Assembly: GCF_008014745.1 (NCBI RefSeq)
Contig: NZ_VPFD01000020.1
Coordinates: 1 to 64,000, forward strand
Source of the DNA: Massilia arenae
Lineage (GTDB): Bacteria; Pseudomonadota; Gammaproteobacteria; Burkholderiales; Burkholderiaceae_D
Length of the DNA: 64,000 nt
Direction of reading: 5' to 3'
The position numbers and the translations under genes were made by a program. Positions 18,735 through 27,206 of the stretch are shown piece after piece. Below the pieces are notes generated by a model. It ran no database searches. It was not told the origin of the DNA and was given only the letters and a program-made list of their open reading frames with translations. Positions within the stretch are counted from its first letter, which is position 1; every line of letters starts with the position of its first letter.

Positions 18735-19166
18735 ATGGCAGTAGTGCACAAATCAGTTTTCCTTGGCTATAGCGCAGAACAGATGTTCGACCTGGTTGCC
18801 AAGGTCGAGGATTATCCCAAGTTCCTGCCCTGGTGTGCAGGCGTCAAGGTCGTCGAGCGGACCGACGACAAGCTGGTCGCCAGCCTGCAAATCAATTTCC
18901 ACGGTGTGAAGCAAAGCTTCACGACATCGAACCACAACCAGCGCCCGACCCAGATGAAGATGCACCTGGTCGACGGTCCTTTCAAGATGCTGGAGGCGAC
19001 GTGGAGTTTCAAGGCCCTGCGTGAAGATGCCTGCAAGATCGACTTCGACATGCAGTACGAGTTCTCGAGCGTCATCCTGGCCCAGATCGTCGGCCCCGTG
19101 TTCGGCATGATCGCCAACAGCATGGTCGACTCGTTCTGCAAGCGCGCCGAGGCGGTGTATGGCTGA
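18735..19166 (+). CDS. ratA: RatA-type START-domain protein (ubiquinone-binding/COQ10-like)
   Basis: A 143-residue protein of the polyketide-cyclase/COQ10 START superfamily, with VEDYPKFLPWCAGVKV and FGMIANSMVDSFCKRAE at the C-terminus. E. coli RatA was described as a toxin that inhibits ribosome association, while the eukaryotic homologue COQ10 binds ubiquinone; which role applies here is not visible. It lies opposite smpB and overlaps rnfH by 8 bases, the conserved context of this family. Confidence 0.9.
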   Translation: MAVVHKSVFLGYSAEQMFDLVAKVEDYPKFLPWCAGVKVVERTDDKLVASLQINFHGVKQSFTTSNHNQRPTQMKMHLVDGPFKMLEATWSFKALREDACKIDFDMQYEFSSVILAQIVGPVFGMIANSMVDSFCKRAEAVYG

Positions 19167-19476
19167 GCTGCTGGACATTTCGGTGTGCTATGCCAGCGAC
19201 CAGGTCGAATGGCTGCACCCGATGCAGGTAGAGGCGGGCACGACGATCGGCGAGGCGATCGAGCGCAGCGGCGTGCTGGAAGCCTTCCCCGACATCAACC
19301 TGACGACGCAGCCGGTCGGCATCTATGCCAAGAAAAAAACGCTCGACACCGTGCTGCGCGAGCGCGACCGCATCGAGATCTACCGGCCGCTGGTGGCCGA
19401 TCCCAAGGAGTCGCGCCGCAAGCGCGCGGCCAAGAAAGAGCGCAGCGCGACGGACCCGGCGGCCGACGGCGTCTAG
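19159..19476 (+). CDS. rnfH: RnfH family ubiquitin-like-fold protein
   Basis: A 105-residue UPF0125 protein with VCYASDQVEWLHPMQVEAGTT-type beta-grasp N-terminus, the conserved GIYAKKKTLDTVLRERDRIEIYRPL, and a charged tail (RRKRAAKKE). Function is unproven; RnfH was named from the Rnf cluster of Rhodobacter. The start overlaps ratA, indicating coupled translation, and ratA-rnfH pairs are widespread. Confidence 0.9.
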   Translation: MAELLDISVCYASDQVEWLHPMQVEAGTTIGEAIERSGVLEAFPDINLTTQPVGIYAKKKTLDTVLRERDRIEIYRPLVADPKESRRKRAAKKERSATDPAADGV

Positions 19477-19624
19477 TACCCGCGCACGGAGTGCTTGCCT
19501 TAGTTGTTGCGCAACTGCAATAATTGGATAGATTTCTCGGGGTTTCTTGGTATCATGAAGGCTCCGATGGGGCAGAGGCCACGTTCCCACCTGCCGCCTT
19601 TCTACCCGCCTTATTGCTGTGCCG

Positions 19625-20797
19625 ATGTTGAATGCCCTGAGTCTGATATTAGTGACCACCGCCTTGTCGGGGGTCATGCTGCTGGTCCTGTCCTCGCTCG
19701 CCAAGAGCGAGGTGGCGGGCATTCGCGAGTGGCGGCGGGCGAACCTGCTGGCGGTGGCGGCCCTGCTGTTGTTCGCGGCGCGGGGAGCGGTCCCCGAGTT
19801 CCTGACCATCGAGGTGGCCAATGCGCTCTACCTCGGCACGATCACAATGAGTTACGTCGGTTTTCGGCGCTTCCTGGGACGCTCCGTCCCGTGGCGCTGG
19901 CTGGCTGGCGCCGCCCTGGCCGCGATGTCGGCGCTCGTCTTCTTCCACCATGCGGTCGAATCGGCGCCGCTGCGCATCGTGGCGATGTCGCTCTACCATG
20001 GCGCCGTCTGTTTCGCGATCGGCACCACCCTGCGCGGGAAGGTGGAGCCAAGCCTGCGCTATTCGTTCACCTTCACCCGCTGCGCCGCCCTGGTGCTGGG
20101 CGTCGGCCACGCCTGGCGCGGAACCTTCTACGCCATCGATGCCTACCAGCCTTATTCGCTGCTCGAGGCGAGCACCTATAACCTGGTGTTCTTCGCGATC
20201 GGCACCCTGGCGCTACCGGCGCTGACCCTGGGCGCCGTGATGATGGCCAATGCGCGCCTGATCGCCGCCAGCACGCACGCCGCCGACCACGATCACCTGA
20301 CCGGGGCCGCTTCGCGCCGTGCATTCTTCGCTTTCGCCGAGCGCGAGCTGGCGCGGGCCGAACGCCGCGGCAGCGGTCTCGGCTTGCTGCTGGTGGATGC
20401 CGACCACTTCAAGCGCATCAACGACACCCATGGCCACGGCGTGGGCGACCAGGTGCTGCGCGACCTCGTCGAGCGCACCCAGCAAGTGATCCGCAAGATC
20501 GACTACTGCGCGCGCCTGGGCGGCGAAGAGTTCGCGGTGCTGCTGCCCGACGCCGATGACGGCACGGTCCTGGCAGTGGCCCAGCGCCTGCGCGCCGCGC
20601 TCGAACGCGCGCCGCAGGCGGAAGTGGGCGCGGCCGGCGTGTCCTATACGGTCAGCATCGGCATGGCCATGCTGCAGCCGGGCGAAGGCATCGCGAGCCT
20701 GATGGCGCGCGCCGATACGGCCCTGTATGCGGCCAAGGCCGGCGGGCGCAACCGCGTGGAGGCCGCGTCCGAGCCCGTGAGCGCGCCGGCCGCGTAG
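19625..20797 (+). CDS. Membrane-bound diguanylate cyclase (GGDEF)
   Basis: Makes cyclic di-GMP from two GTP. The 390-residue protein has about six or seven membrane helices in the first 215 residues, with no recognised ligand domain, followed by a C-terminal GGDEF domain with an active GGEEF (299-303) and an RKID inhibitory I-site five residues ahead. It therefore should be active and subject to product feedback. GTG 19619 is an alternative start two codons upstream. It stands alone between rnfH and a convergent DUF4124 gene. Confidence 0.88.
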   Translation: MLNALSLILVTTALSGVMLLVLSSLAKSEVAGIREWRRANLLAVAALLLFAARGAVPEFLTIEVANALYLGTITMSYVGFRRFLGRSVPWRWLAGAALAAMSALVFFHHAVESAPLRIVAMSLYHGAVCFAIGTTLRGKVEPSLRYSFTFTRCAALVLGVGHAWRGTFYAIDAYQPYSLLEASTYNLVFFAIGTLALPALTLGAVMMANARLIAASTHAADHDHLTGAASRRAFFAFAERELARAERRGSGLGLLLVDADHFKRINDTHGHGVGDQVLRDLVERTQQVIRKIDYCARLGGEEFAVLLPDADDGTVLAVAQRLRAALERAPQAEVGAAGVSYTVSIGMAMLQPGEGIASLMARADTALYAAKAGGRNRVEAASEPVSAPAA

Positions 20798-20801
20798 CGG
20801 A

Positions 20802-21302
20802 TCAGCGGCACTCCTGCAGTGCGCGCCTGACCTGTTCGCTGCGCGCGGCCTTTTCTTCGTCGCTCATATAGGTTTTTTCGCCATCGGGGCCGATCCGCGC
20901 GACGCGGATGCCCGAGCTCAGGCTGGCCTGCGTCTCGCGGGCCGCGGCGCAATGCTCGGCCAGGCGCTTGCTGCGCTCGGCGTCTTCCTGATTCTTCCGC
21001 TCCTGCTCCGCGCGCGCCTTGCTGCGTTCGCGGAAGGCGGCTTCCTGCTCGGCCAGGGTGGGCGGGCTGGCGGCGTCCTGGCTCCCGGCGGCAGGCTCGG
21101 CGCTGGTCTCCGAAGAGGTCGCCGGTTCCATTGCGGGGCGGCCGGGCGCCTTGAGGATCTTGCCGGCTGGCGTGCCCGGCGGTGGCGGGCGGTCGGAATA
21201 TTGGCGCGTGCCGTTGGGGCCGATCCAGAGGTACTGGGCGTGGGCGGCGGTGGCGGCGAGCAAGAGCAGGGCGCCGAGGGCGTGTCTGGAAAAAAGAGGC
21301 AT
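20802..21302 (-). CDS. DUF4124 domain-containing exported protein
   Basis: A 166-residue protein with a signal peptide (LGALLLLAATAAHA) followed by YLWIGPNGTRQYSDRPPPPG, the short DUF4124 motif in which a tryptophan- and tyrosine-containing stretch precedes a Pro-rich tail. A coiled-coil-like charged region (about 80-130) and a second IGPDGEKTYMSDEE motif follow. Function is unknown; proteins of this type are periplasmic. It lies upstream of, and divergent from, guaB, as in many Burkholderiales. The start at 21302 is preferred to 21338 because it precedes the signal peptide directly. Confidence 0.82.
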   Translation of the reverse strand: MPLFSRHALGALLLLAATAAHAQYLWIGPNGTRQYSDRPPPPGTPAGKILKAPGRPAMEPATSSETSAEPAAGSQDAASPPTLAEQEAAFRERSKARAEQERKNQEDAERSKRLAEHCAAARETQASLSSGIRVARIGPDGEKTYMSDEEKAARSEQVRRALQECR

Positions 21303-21420
21303 GAAATGGTTCCCGAATGATCGCGTCGATTTCGCCATGTCCTGGCTCGGCTGTCAATTGCCTGGCGCACCGAGCAAAAGAAATTTTGGCCTCCCCGGCG
21401 ACGGAAATTGAGAGTTTCTG

Positions 21421-21440
21421 TATAATTTGCTTTTGCGCCT
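21421..21440 (+). promoter_or_regulatory. Candidate -10 element for guaB
   Basis: TATAAT at 21421-21426 is a perfect -10, about 27 bases before the guaB start. No convincing -35 lies at 16-18 bases, so it may need an activator. The ribosome site AGGAA lies at 21443-21447, six bases before ATG. Confidence 0.45.
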
Positions 21441-21452
21441 ATAGGAAATACT

Positions 21453-22913
21453 ATGCGTCTCCTCCAAAAAGCACTCACCTTCGATGACGTGCTGCTCGTC
21501 CCCGCTTACTCCAACATTCTTCCGGCTGCAACTTCGCTGCGCACCAAGCTGACGCGTAATATTTCGCTGAACATTCCGCTGCTGTCGGCGGCGATGGACA
21601 CCGTGACCGAAGCGAATCTCGCGATCGCGATGGCGCAAGAGGGCGGCATCGGCATCATCCACAAGAACCTGCGTCCGGCCGACCAGGCGCGCGAAGTGGC
21701 GCGGGTGAAGCGTTTCGAAGCCGGCGTGCTGCGCGATCCGATCACGATCCCGCCGACCATGAAGATCCGTGAAGTGCTGGCGCTCTCGCAGCAGCACGGC
21801 ATCAGCGGCTTCCCGGTGGTCGAGGGCAGCCAGGTGGTGGGCATCATCACCAACCGCGACCTGCGTTTCGAGGAAGACCTGGAGGCCGAGGCGCGCGCCA
21901 AGATGACGCCGCGCGACAAGCTGGTGACCGTGAAGGACGACGCGGACACGGCTGAAGCCAAGCGTCTGATGAACAAGCACCGCCTGGAGCGCGTGCTGGT
22001 GGTCAACGACGACTTCGAGCTGCGCGGCCTGATTACGGTGAAGGACATCCAGAAGTCGCACGAGCACCCGCTGGCGTCGAAGGATTCGCAGGGCAAGCTG
22101 CTGGTCGGCGCCGCCACCGGCGTGGGCCCGCGCGACGAGGAGCGCATCGAACTGCTGGTCGCCGCCGGCGTGGACGTGCTGGTGGTCGACACCGCCCACG
22201 GTCACTCGCAGGGCATCCTGGACCGCGTGAAATGGATCAAGGAGCGCTTCCCGCACGTGGACGTCATCGGCGGCAACATCGCCACCGCCGCCGCCGCACT
22301 GGCGCTGGTGGAGGCGGGCGCCGATGCGGTCAAGGTCGGCATCGGCCCCGGCTCGATCTGCACCACCCGTATCGTCGCCGGCGTCGGCGTGCCGCAGATC
22401 ACCGCGATCTCCAATGTGGCTAAGGCATTGGAAGGCACCGGCGTGCCATGCATCGCCGACGGCGGCATCCGCTTCTCGGGCGACATCTCGAAAGCGCTGG
22501 CAGCCGGCGCCCACACGGTTATGATGGGTTCGATGTTCGCCGGTACTGAAGAAGCACCAGGCGAAGTGATCCTGTACCAGGGCCGCAGCTACAAATCCTA
22601 CCGCGGCATGGGCAGCCTGGGCGCGATGGCCGACGGTTCGGCCGACCGCTACTTCCAGGAAGCCTCGAGCAAGGCCGACAAGTTCGTCCCGGAAGGCATC
22701 GAAGGCCGTGTCGCCTACAAGGGCAGCGTGCTGGCGATCATCTTCCAGCTGATCGGCGGCGTGCGCCAGTCGATGGGCTACTGCGGCTGCGCCACCATCG
22801 AAGAGCTGCGCGAGAAGGCGGAGTTCGTCGAGATCACCTCGGCCGGCATGCGCGAATCGCATGTGCACGACGTGCAGATCACCAAGGAAGCGCCGAACTA
22901 CCGTTCGGAATAA
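21453..22913 (+). CDS. guaB: Inosine-5'-monophosphate dehydrogenase
   Basis: Oxidises IMP to XMP with NAD, the first committed step to GMP. The 486-residue protein has the TIM-barrel core interrupted by a CBS pair (about 95-210), a phosphate-binding GGIRFSGDI, and the catalytic loop GPGSICTTR with Cys303. The flap region MGSLGAM is present. Length and motifs are fully standard. It is followed by guaA, the next enzyme, after a repeat-containing gap. Confidence 0.98.
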   Translation: MRLLQKALTFDDVLLVPAYSNILPAATSLRTKLTRNISLNIPLLSAAMDTVTEANLAIAMAQEGGIGIIHKNLRPADQAREVARVKRFEAGVLRDPITIPPTMKIREVLALSQQHGISGFPVVEGSQVVGIITNRDLRFEEDLEAEARAKMTPRDKLVTVKDDADTAEAKRLMNKHRLERVLVVNDDFELRGLITVKDIQKSHEHPLASKDSQGKLLVGAATGVGPRDEERIELLVAAGVDVLVVDTAHGHSQGILDRVKWIKERFPHVDVIGGNIATAAAALALVEAGADAVKVGIGPGSICTTRIVAGVGVPQITAISNVAKALEGTGVPCIADGGIRFSGDISKALAAGAHTVMMGSMFAGTEEAPGEVILYQGRSYKSYRGMGSLGAMADGSADRYFQEASSKADKFVPEGIEGRVAYKGSVLAIIFQLIGGVRQSMGYCGCATIEELREKAEFVEITSAGMRESHVHDVQITKEAPNYRSE

Positions 22914-22944
22914 GCCATACCGCGCGCCCGCCTGGCGGCAGCTC

Positions 22945-23026
22945 GTGGGGTGGACGGCTTGCCGTCCACGCGTTCAACCATCGCTCGCGTTGCGTGGACG
23001 CGTGGAAGGCGGAGCCTTCCACCCTA
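22945..23026. repeat. Inverted REP-type pair between guaB and guaA
   Basis: Two hairpin elements lie head to head: GTGGACGGC/GCCGTCCAC (22950-22969, two-base loop) and GTGGAAGGC/GCCTTCCAC (23002-23022, three-base loop). Both share a GGGTGGA...TCCACGCG outline, in opposite orientation, with compensating changes (C/G to A/T) that keep the stems paired. They could attenuate or stabilise the guaB-guaA transcript. The sequence family differs from the repeat after ppx. Confidence 0.75.
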
Positions 23027-23067
23027 CCGAATTCCTCTCCACGAATTCCTCACCATAGACGCATCCC

Positions 23068-24678
23068 ATGCATTCCAAAATCCTCATCCTCGATTTCGGC
23101 TCCCAGGTTACCCAGCTGATCGCGCGCCGCGTGCGCGACGCCGGCGTGTTCTCCGAAGTCTTCCCCTATGACGTCAGCGACGAGTTCGTCCGCGAATACG
23201 GCGCCTCGGGCATCATCCTGTCGGGCAGCCACAACTCGACGCTCGAAGGCGATTCGCCGCGCGCGCCGCAGGCGGTGTTCGAAGCCGGCGTGCCAGTGCT
23301 GGGCATCTGCTACGGCATGCAGACCATGGCGGCCCAGCTGGGCGGCAAGGTCGAGAACGGCCTGAAGCGCGAATTCGGCTACGCCGAAGTGCGCGCCCGC
23401 AATCACACCGCGCTGCTGAACGGCATCAACGACTTCGTGACCGACGAAGGCCACGGCATGCTGAAGGTCTGGATGAGCCACGGCGACAAGGTCCTGGACA
23501 TGCCGGAAGGCTTCAAGCTGATGGGTTCGACCGACAGCTGCCCGATCGCCGCCATGGCCGACGAAGAGCGCCGCTTCTACGCGCTGCAGTTCCACCCGGA
23601 AGTGACGCACACGACCCAGGGCGAAGCCATCATCGGCCGCTTCGTACACGAGATCTGCGGTTGCAAATCGGACTGGAATATGCCGGATTACATCGGCGAA
23701 GCCGTCGCCAAGATCCGCGAACAGGTCGGCACCGATGAAGTCATTCTTGGCCTGTCGGGCGGCGTCGATTCGAGCGTTGCCGCTGCGCTGATCCACCGCG
23801 CGATCGGCGATCAGCTGACCTGCGTGTTCGTCGACCACGGCCTGCTGCGCAAGGACGAAGGCAAGATGGTCATGGACATGTTCTCCAAGAACTTGGGCGT
23901 GAAAGTCGTGCGTATCGATGCCGAGGCGCAGTTCATGGGCCACCTGGCTGGTGTGACCGATCCTGAGCAGAAGCGCAAGATCATTGGACGCGAATTCGTC
24001 GAGGTGTTCCAGGTCGAGGCGGGCAAGCTCTCCAATGCCAAGTGGCTGGCGCAGGGCACGATCTATCCGGACGTGATCGAGTCGGCCGGCAAAGGCAAGA
24101 AGGGCCAGACTATCAAGAGCCACCACAATGTGGGTGGACTGCCTGAGACCCTCAACCTGAAACTGCTCGAGCCGCTGCGCGAGTTGTTCAAGGACGAGGT
24201 GCGCAAGTTGGGTGTCGCGCTGGGGCTACCGCATGACATGGTCTATCGTCATCCGTTCCCGGGTCCTGGCCTGGGGGTGCGTATCCTGGGCGAGGTGAAG
24301 AAGGAGTATGCCGATCTGCTGCGCGAGGCGGATGCGATCTTCATCGAAGAGCTGCGCAATACGCCGTTCGAAGTGCCGCAGGTGCCGGGGATCGATGCAG
24401 GCAAGGCGCCTGTGAACTGGTATGAGGCGACCAGCCAGGCGTTTGCGGTGTTCCTTCCGGTGAAGTCGGTGGGTGTGATGGGCGATGGGCGTACTTATGA
24501 GTATGTGGTTGCGCTGCGCGCGGTACAGACGCTGGACTTCATGACGGCGCAGTGGGCGCATTTGCCGCATTCGTTGCTGGGCAAGGTGAGCAATCGCATC
24601 ATCAATGAAGTGCGTGGTTTGAATCGCGTCGTGTATGACATTTCGGGTAAGCCGCCGGCGACGATCGAGTGGGAGTGA
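23068..24678 (+). CDS. guaA: GMP synthase (glutamine-hydrolysing)
   Basis: Converts XMP to GMP using glutamine and ATP. The 536-residue protein has an N-terminal class I glutamine amidotransferase (GICYGMQ, Cys81; FHPEVTHT), an ATP-pyrophosphatase domain with the P-loop LSGGVDSSV near 230, and the C-terminal dimerisation domain ending in NRVVYDISGKPPATIEWE. Length is standard. Its 3' end is a known target for tyrosine integrases of genomic islands, and an integrase remnant lies 290 bases downstream here. The gene itself is intact. Confidence 0.98.
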   Translation: MHSKILILDFGSQVTQLIARRVRDAGVFSEVFPYDVSDEFVREYGASGIILSGSHNSTLEGDSPRAPQAVFEAGVPVLGICYGMQTMAAQLGGKVENGLKREFGYAEVRARNHTALLNGINDFVTDEGHGMLKVWMSHGDKVLDMPEGFKLMGSTDSCPIAAMADEERRFYALQFHPEVTHTTQGEAIIGRFVHEICGCKSDWNMPDYIGEAVAKIREQVGTDEVILGLSGGVDSSVAAALIHRAIGDQLTCVFVDHGLLRKDEGKMVMDMFSKNLGVKVVRIDAEAQFMGHLAGVTDPEQKRKIIGREFVEVFQVEAGKLSNAKWLAQGTIYPDVIESAGKGKKGQTIKSHHNVGGLPETLNLKLLEPLRELFKDEVRKLGVALGLPHDMVYRHPFPGPGLGVRILGEVKKEYADLLREADAIFIEELRNTPFEVPQVPGIDAGKAPVNWYEATSQAFAVFLPVKSVGVMGDGRTYEYVVALRAVQTLDFMTAQWAHLPHSLLGKVSNRIINEVRGLNRVVYDISGKPPATIEWE

Positions 24679-24728
24679 TTCCCGACTCGGCAGGAGCTTG
24701 CGAGCTCAGGCAATTGAAGTGAACGAAG

Positions 24729-24752
24729 CCCCTGATTTTCAGGGGTTTTTTT
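24729..24752 (+). terminator. Rho-independent terminator after guaA
   Basis: CCCCTGA (24729-24735) and TCAGGGG (24739-24745) form a perfect seven-base stem with a three-base loop, followed by seven T residues. It ends the guaB-guaA unit and marks the left border of the accessory region. Confidence 0.9.
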
Positions 24753-24808
24753 GCTTTTGGGTTGGCGAAGTCAGGCAGGGATGCGCGAACTAAAGCAGCA
24801 GAATTTGA

Positions 24809-24962
24809 TGGTATCGGACATGGTATCGTGCAGACGCTCTATGATCGGCAGTCGAAGTGCCATGTTCCTCCTCGTTACTCAACCATGATATCAGACGCCG
24901 TAAAGTAGCTGATTTTATTGAAGAAAAAGCTCTATAAACGACTTTCTTCAATCATGGTATCG
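24809..24962 (+). repeat. TGGTATCG repeats upstream of the integrase remnant
   Basis: Exact TGGTATCG occurs at 24809-24816, 24821-24828 and 24955-24962, with an imperfect copy TGATATCA at 24886-24893. The first two are 12 bases apart. A 10-base inverted repeat (ATTGAAGAAA 24917-24926, TTTCTTCAAT 24943-24952) precedes the last copy. Repeats of this kind next to an integrase gene suggest arm-type integrase or excisionase sites; that role is inference. The stretch 24753-24970 holds no gene. Confidence 0.5.
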
Positions 24963-24970
24963 GGTGTCCC

Positions 24971-25310
24971 ATGCTGACAGACGTAGCCATGCGCAATCCG
25001 AAACCGAAAGACATGCCGTACAGGGTCGCTACCGGGATGGCTTGTATGTCTATGTGCTGAAATCGGGGAGTGTTTCATTCCGCTACAACTACACCATCAA
25101 ACGGCAGGCAGGAGACCCTGGTGCTTGGGCGTTATGGGCCGGGTGGTATCAAACTCAACGAAGCGCGAGAGCTGCTTGCGGAGGTGAAGCGTTCGGTGGC
25201 GGCAGGGCGCTCGCCCGCTTGACACAAGAGTGCTGATGCCTTGAAGCGGCGGGAGGAAGAAACGTTCGCGGCGTGGGCCGAGGAACATCAATTTCCTCTA
25301 TCAACCATAC
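24971..25310 (+). pseudogene. Degenerate tyrosine integrase (DUF4102-type N-terminus)
   Basis: Pieces of one integrase arm-binding domain appear in three frames. MLTDVAMRNPKPKDMPYRV starts at 24971, then DGLYVYVLKSGSVSFRYNYT continues in another frame, and GRQETLVLGRYGPGGIKLNE with ARELLAEVKRSVAAGRSPA in a third. A TGA follows SPA, after which LKRREEETFAAWAEEH is still recognisable. Thus at least two frameshifts, one stop, and loss of the catalytic domain. Phage and island integrases of this type commonly insert at guaA. From 25311 to 25519 I see no gene, only a 25-codon open frame (25413-25490). Confidence 0.8.
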
Positions 25311-25519
25311 TTTAGATGGATATCTCGATTCGTCAACTGGGAAGCCTGCTACCCATTCCAAAGGGCGCATTCTGGGCACCATATAACCATATATGGACGA
25401 GAGAATGTGTAGATGCTGCCTCCCGATAAAGCGTTGTACCATGCAGATTCTTTTAAATATTATCTTGAGGACACAGGTCTGCCTCATTAACTAAGACAGA
25501 AAAACAGAAGTAAGGATAA

Positions 25520-26116
25520 ATGATGAAAACTGATTCTTCGGGTCGTAATCATACGAGTCAAAGAGAATTGCATCTTTGTCATCGAGAATTTTATTATCTC
25601 GCTGTTTTTATATTTATTTTCTCAATTGCTTTTCCAGCAAGTTCATCTGGAAAGCCTTGTGGGGGTAATGAAATACCAGATTTCTACCCAGTCGATGTCA
25701 GGCCACGTATCCAGATAATAGGCAACGTGATCACTTCGAGACTTTTGTTCGCCAACCGAGGCGATACTCCTGTGCTTGTTATGGAGGGAGTCAACGGTTT
25801 TGGTTTGCGTGGCTCTATGGCGTATGAGGCTCAGCCGCTTATGGATGACGAATTCGAAATCTTGAATGGAGATAAAAGGGTGAAATACATCGGGCCGATT
25901 TATAAGCGGGGCCCCTACACAAAAGATTATTTCAGTCCATTGCAACCGAATGAAGCAATTAACATGCGATGGAGTAGGCTTGATACTGCGTATGATTTCG
26001 CGCCGGGAACACATGAATACATTTTGGTGCACTGCCATCTTCAATATGACGAGAGCTCCGGAAATATTTTTCGAGTTGGATCGCGACCCATAAAATTCGT
26101 TTACACACGCAGATAA
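25520..26116 (+). CDS. Hypothetical exported or membrane-anchored protein, AT-rich
   Basis: A 198-residue protein with a hydrophobic segment at about 27-42 (YYLAVFIFIFSIAFPASS), probably a signal peptide with a long polar N-region, followed by a beta-rich domain with three cysteines (one near the cleavage site, two later). The ribosome site AAGTAAGGA precedes ATG ATG. I recognise no family. Base composition is clearly lower in GC than neighbours and the codon use is less biased, which points to recent acquisition with the island. No partner gene is evident. Confidence 0.6.
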   Translation: MMKTDSSGRNHTSQRELHLCHREFYYLAVFIFIFSIAFPASSSGKPCGGNEIPDFYPVDVRPRIQIIGNVITSRLLFANRGDTPVLVMEGVNGFGLRGSMAYEAQPLMDDEFEILNGDKRVKYIGPIYKRGPYTKDYFSPLQPNEAINMRWSRLDTAYDFAPGTHEYILVHCHLQYDESSGNIFRVGSRPIKFVYTRR

Positions 26117-26261
26117 GATCTCCGAACTGCTCTAATAAATATGACCATTTTAGTGCTGTGCTCCACTTGCTTCGCTACAGTTAGCGTCTTCGGACGGATG
26201 TGAAGAATACTAAGGCTGTCCTGCCTGTAGCCGAGCATTGCCAAACAAAGGGGATTCGTCG

Positions 26262-26269
26262 TGGTATCG
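26262..26269 (+). repeat. Fourth exact TGGTATCG copy
   Basis: The octamer also found before the integrase remnant recurs here, between the AT-rich gene and the FTR1 remnant, in the same orientation. The rest of 26117-26314 holds no gene. The two positions could bracket a small insertion of about 1.4 kb, but an eight-base match alone is weak. Confidence 0.3.
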
Positions 26270-26314
26270 ATAGGTTCATCTGCGAAGAAGAGTCATGATT
26301 ATTAGTTTCTTAGC

Positions 26315-27073
26315 TCATCCGTTGATCATTGAGCTGGAAAACTCCGCCAGCGGCGAGCGGGCACTCGTGCGCAGCAGTACCCATGCGATGACAGCCAGCA
26401 GGCTGACCGCGGCGATAAAGCCGGATGCCAGCGCGCCACTACTGCCATCGACAGCGAGCGCGGAGTAGAACAACGCCGTCTCAAACACTTCCCGGTAGAC
26501 GGCAACAAAGGCCAGCGCGAATAGCCCCCAGGCCGAGCGACGATCCAGGGCGACTGCAAGCTTGTCTTCCAGGTACAGCTGCCACTGGCCGGCGGTGCTC
26601 TTTTGATGCATCCACAGGCCAACGCCGACCAGGATAGCCGCTCCCATCAGGGAGACACAACCTTCCACGACCTGCCGACTCGCGCCGCTGATCGCGACCG
26701 CGTGGGTTGCTGCTGCCCATGTCAGCGCACCGGCCAGCAGCGCGCACTGATCCATCCCGCGTGGAGCGGCCGCCAGCAAGTCGCCCGCTTCCTGGGCGAG
26801 GCTTGCAACCAGGACCGGGGCATCGCGGCGCCTGATCGCGGCGCGCAGGGCATCAACCGCGCCGATGGCCCTGTCCCTGGAAGGCGTTGCCTGTAGCGCG
26901 GCGAGCTGGGTGCGGGCGCTATCGGTAAAATCGATCATCTCCGCGTATTCGGTGGCGCTGATGACCTGGCCATCGGCGACGGCACTTCGATAGTCTACTG
27001 ACACGTAGTCGAGCAGCTGCCAGATTTGTTCGGGATGATCCGGGGCGGCATGTCCTGCGGTGACTTCTGTGAA
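26315..27073 (-). pseudogene. Remnant of a cytochrome c/FTR1-type iron permease
   Basis: The frame begins after a TAG (27076-27074) with HPEQIWQLLDYVSVDYRSAV, the mature periplasmic N-domain of cytochrome-c/FTR1 permeases, but signal peptide and start are gone. It runs to about LLAAAP, where the haem-binding c domain should follow. Instead it jumps to a membrane segment, and ends with a REVFETALFYSAL motif typical of FTR1 and a truncated tail (AEFSSSMING). So the N-terminus, the cytochrome domain, half of the permease and the C-terminus are missing. The surviving frame is open, suggesting deletions rather than slow decay. Confidence 0.7.
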
Positions 27074-27206
27074 CTAGCGATTACATCTGGAGGACCAGGT
27101 CGGTGAGGGTGCAATTGTCGAGCGTATCGAACGCATCGAGAAGGGGCTGTTCGGAGCGGCAAGGCCGCTGGCAGCGCTTACTCCACGTCCAGCGGCGCCT
27201 GCGCTG

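Noticed and set aside
18735..19476. ratA-rnfH as a toxin-antitoxin module
   Set aside because: The two were once proposed as such, but RatA is a conserved core START protein next to smpB; nothing in the sequence shows toxin-antitoxin behaviour.
24660..24690. guaA 3' end as an attachment core repeated at the island's right border
   Set aside because: I looked for copies of the GAGTGGGAGTGA end up to 33.1 kb and found none, so no attL/attR pair is claimed.
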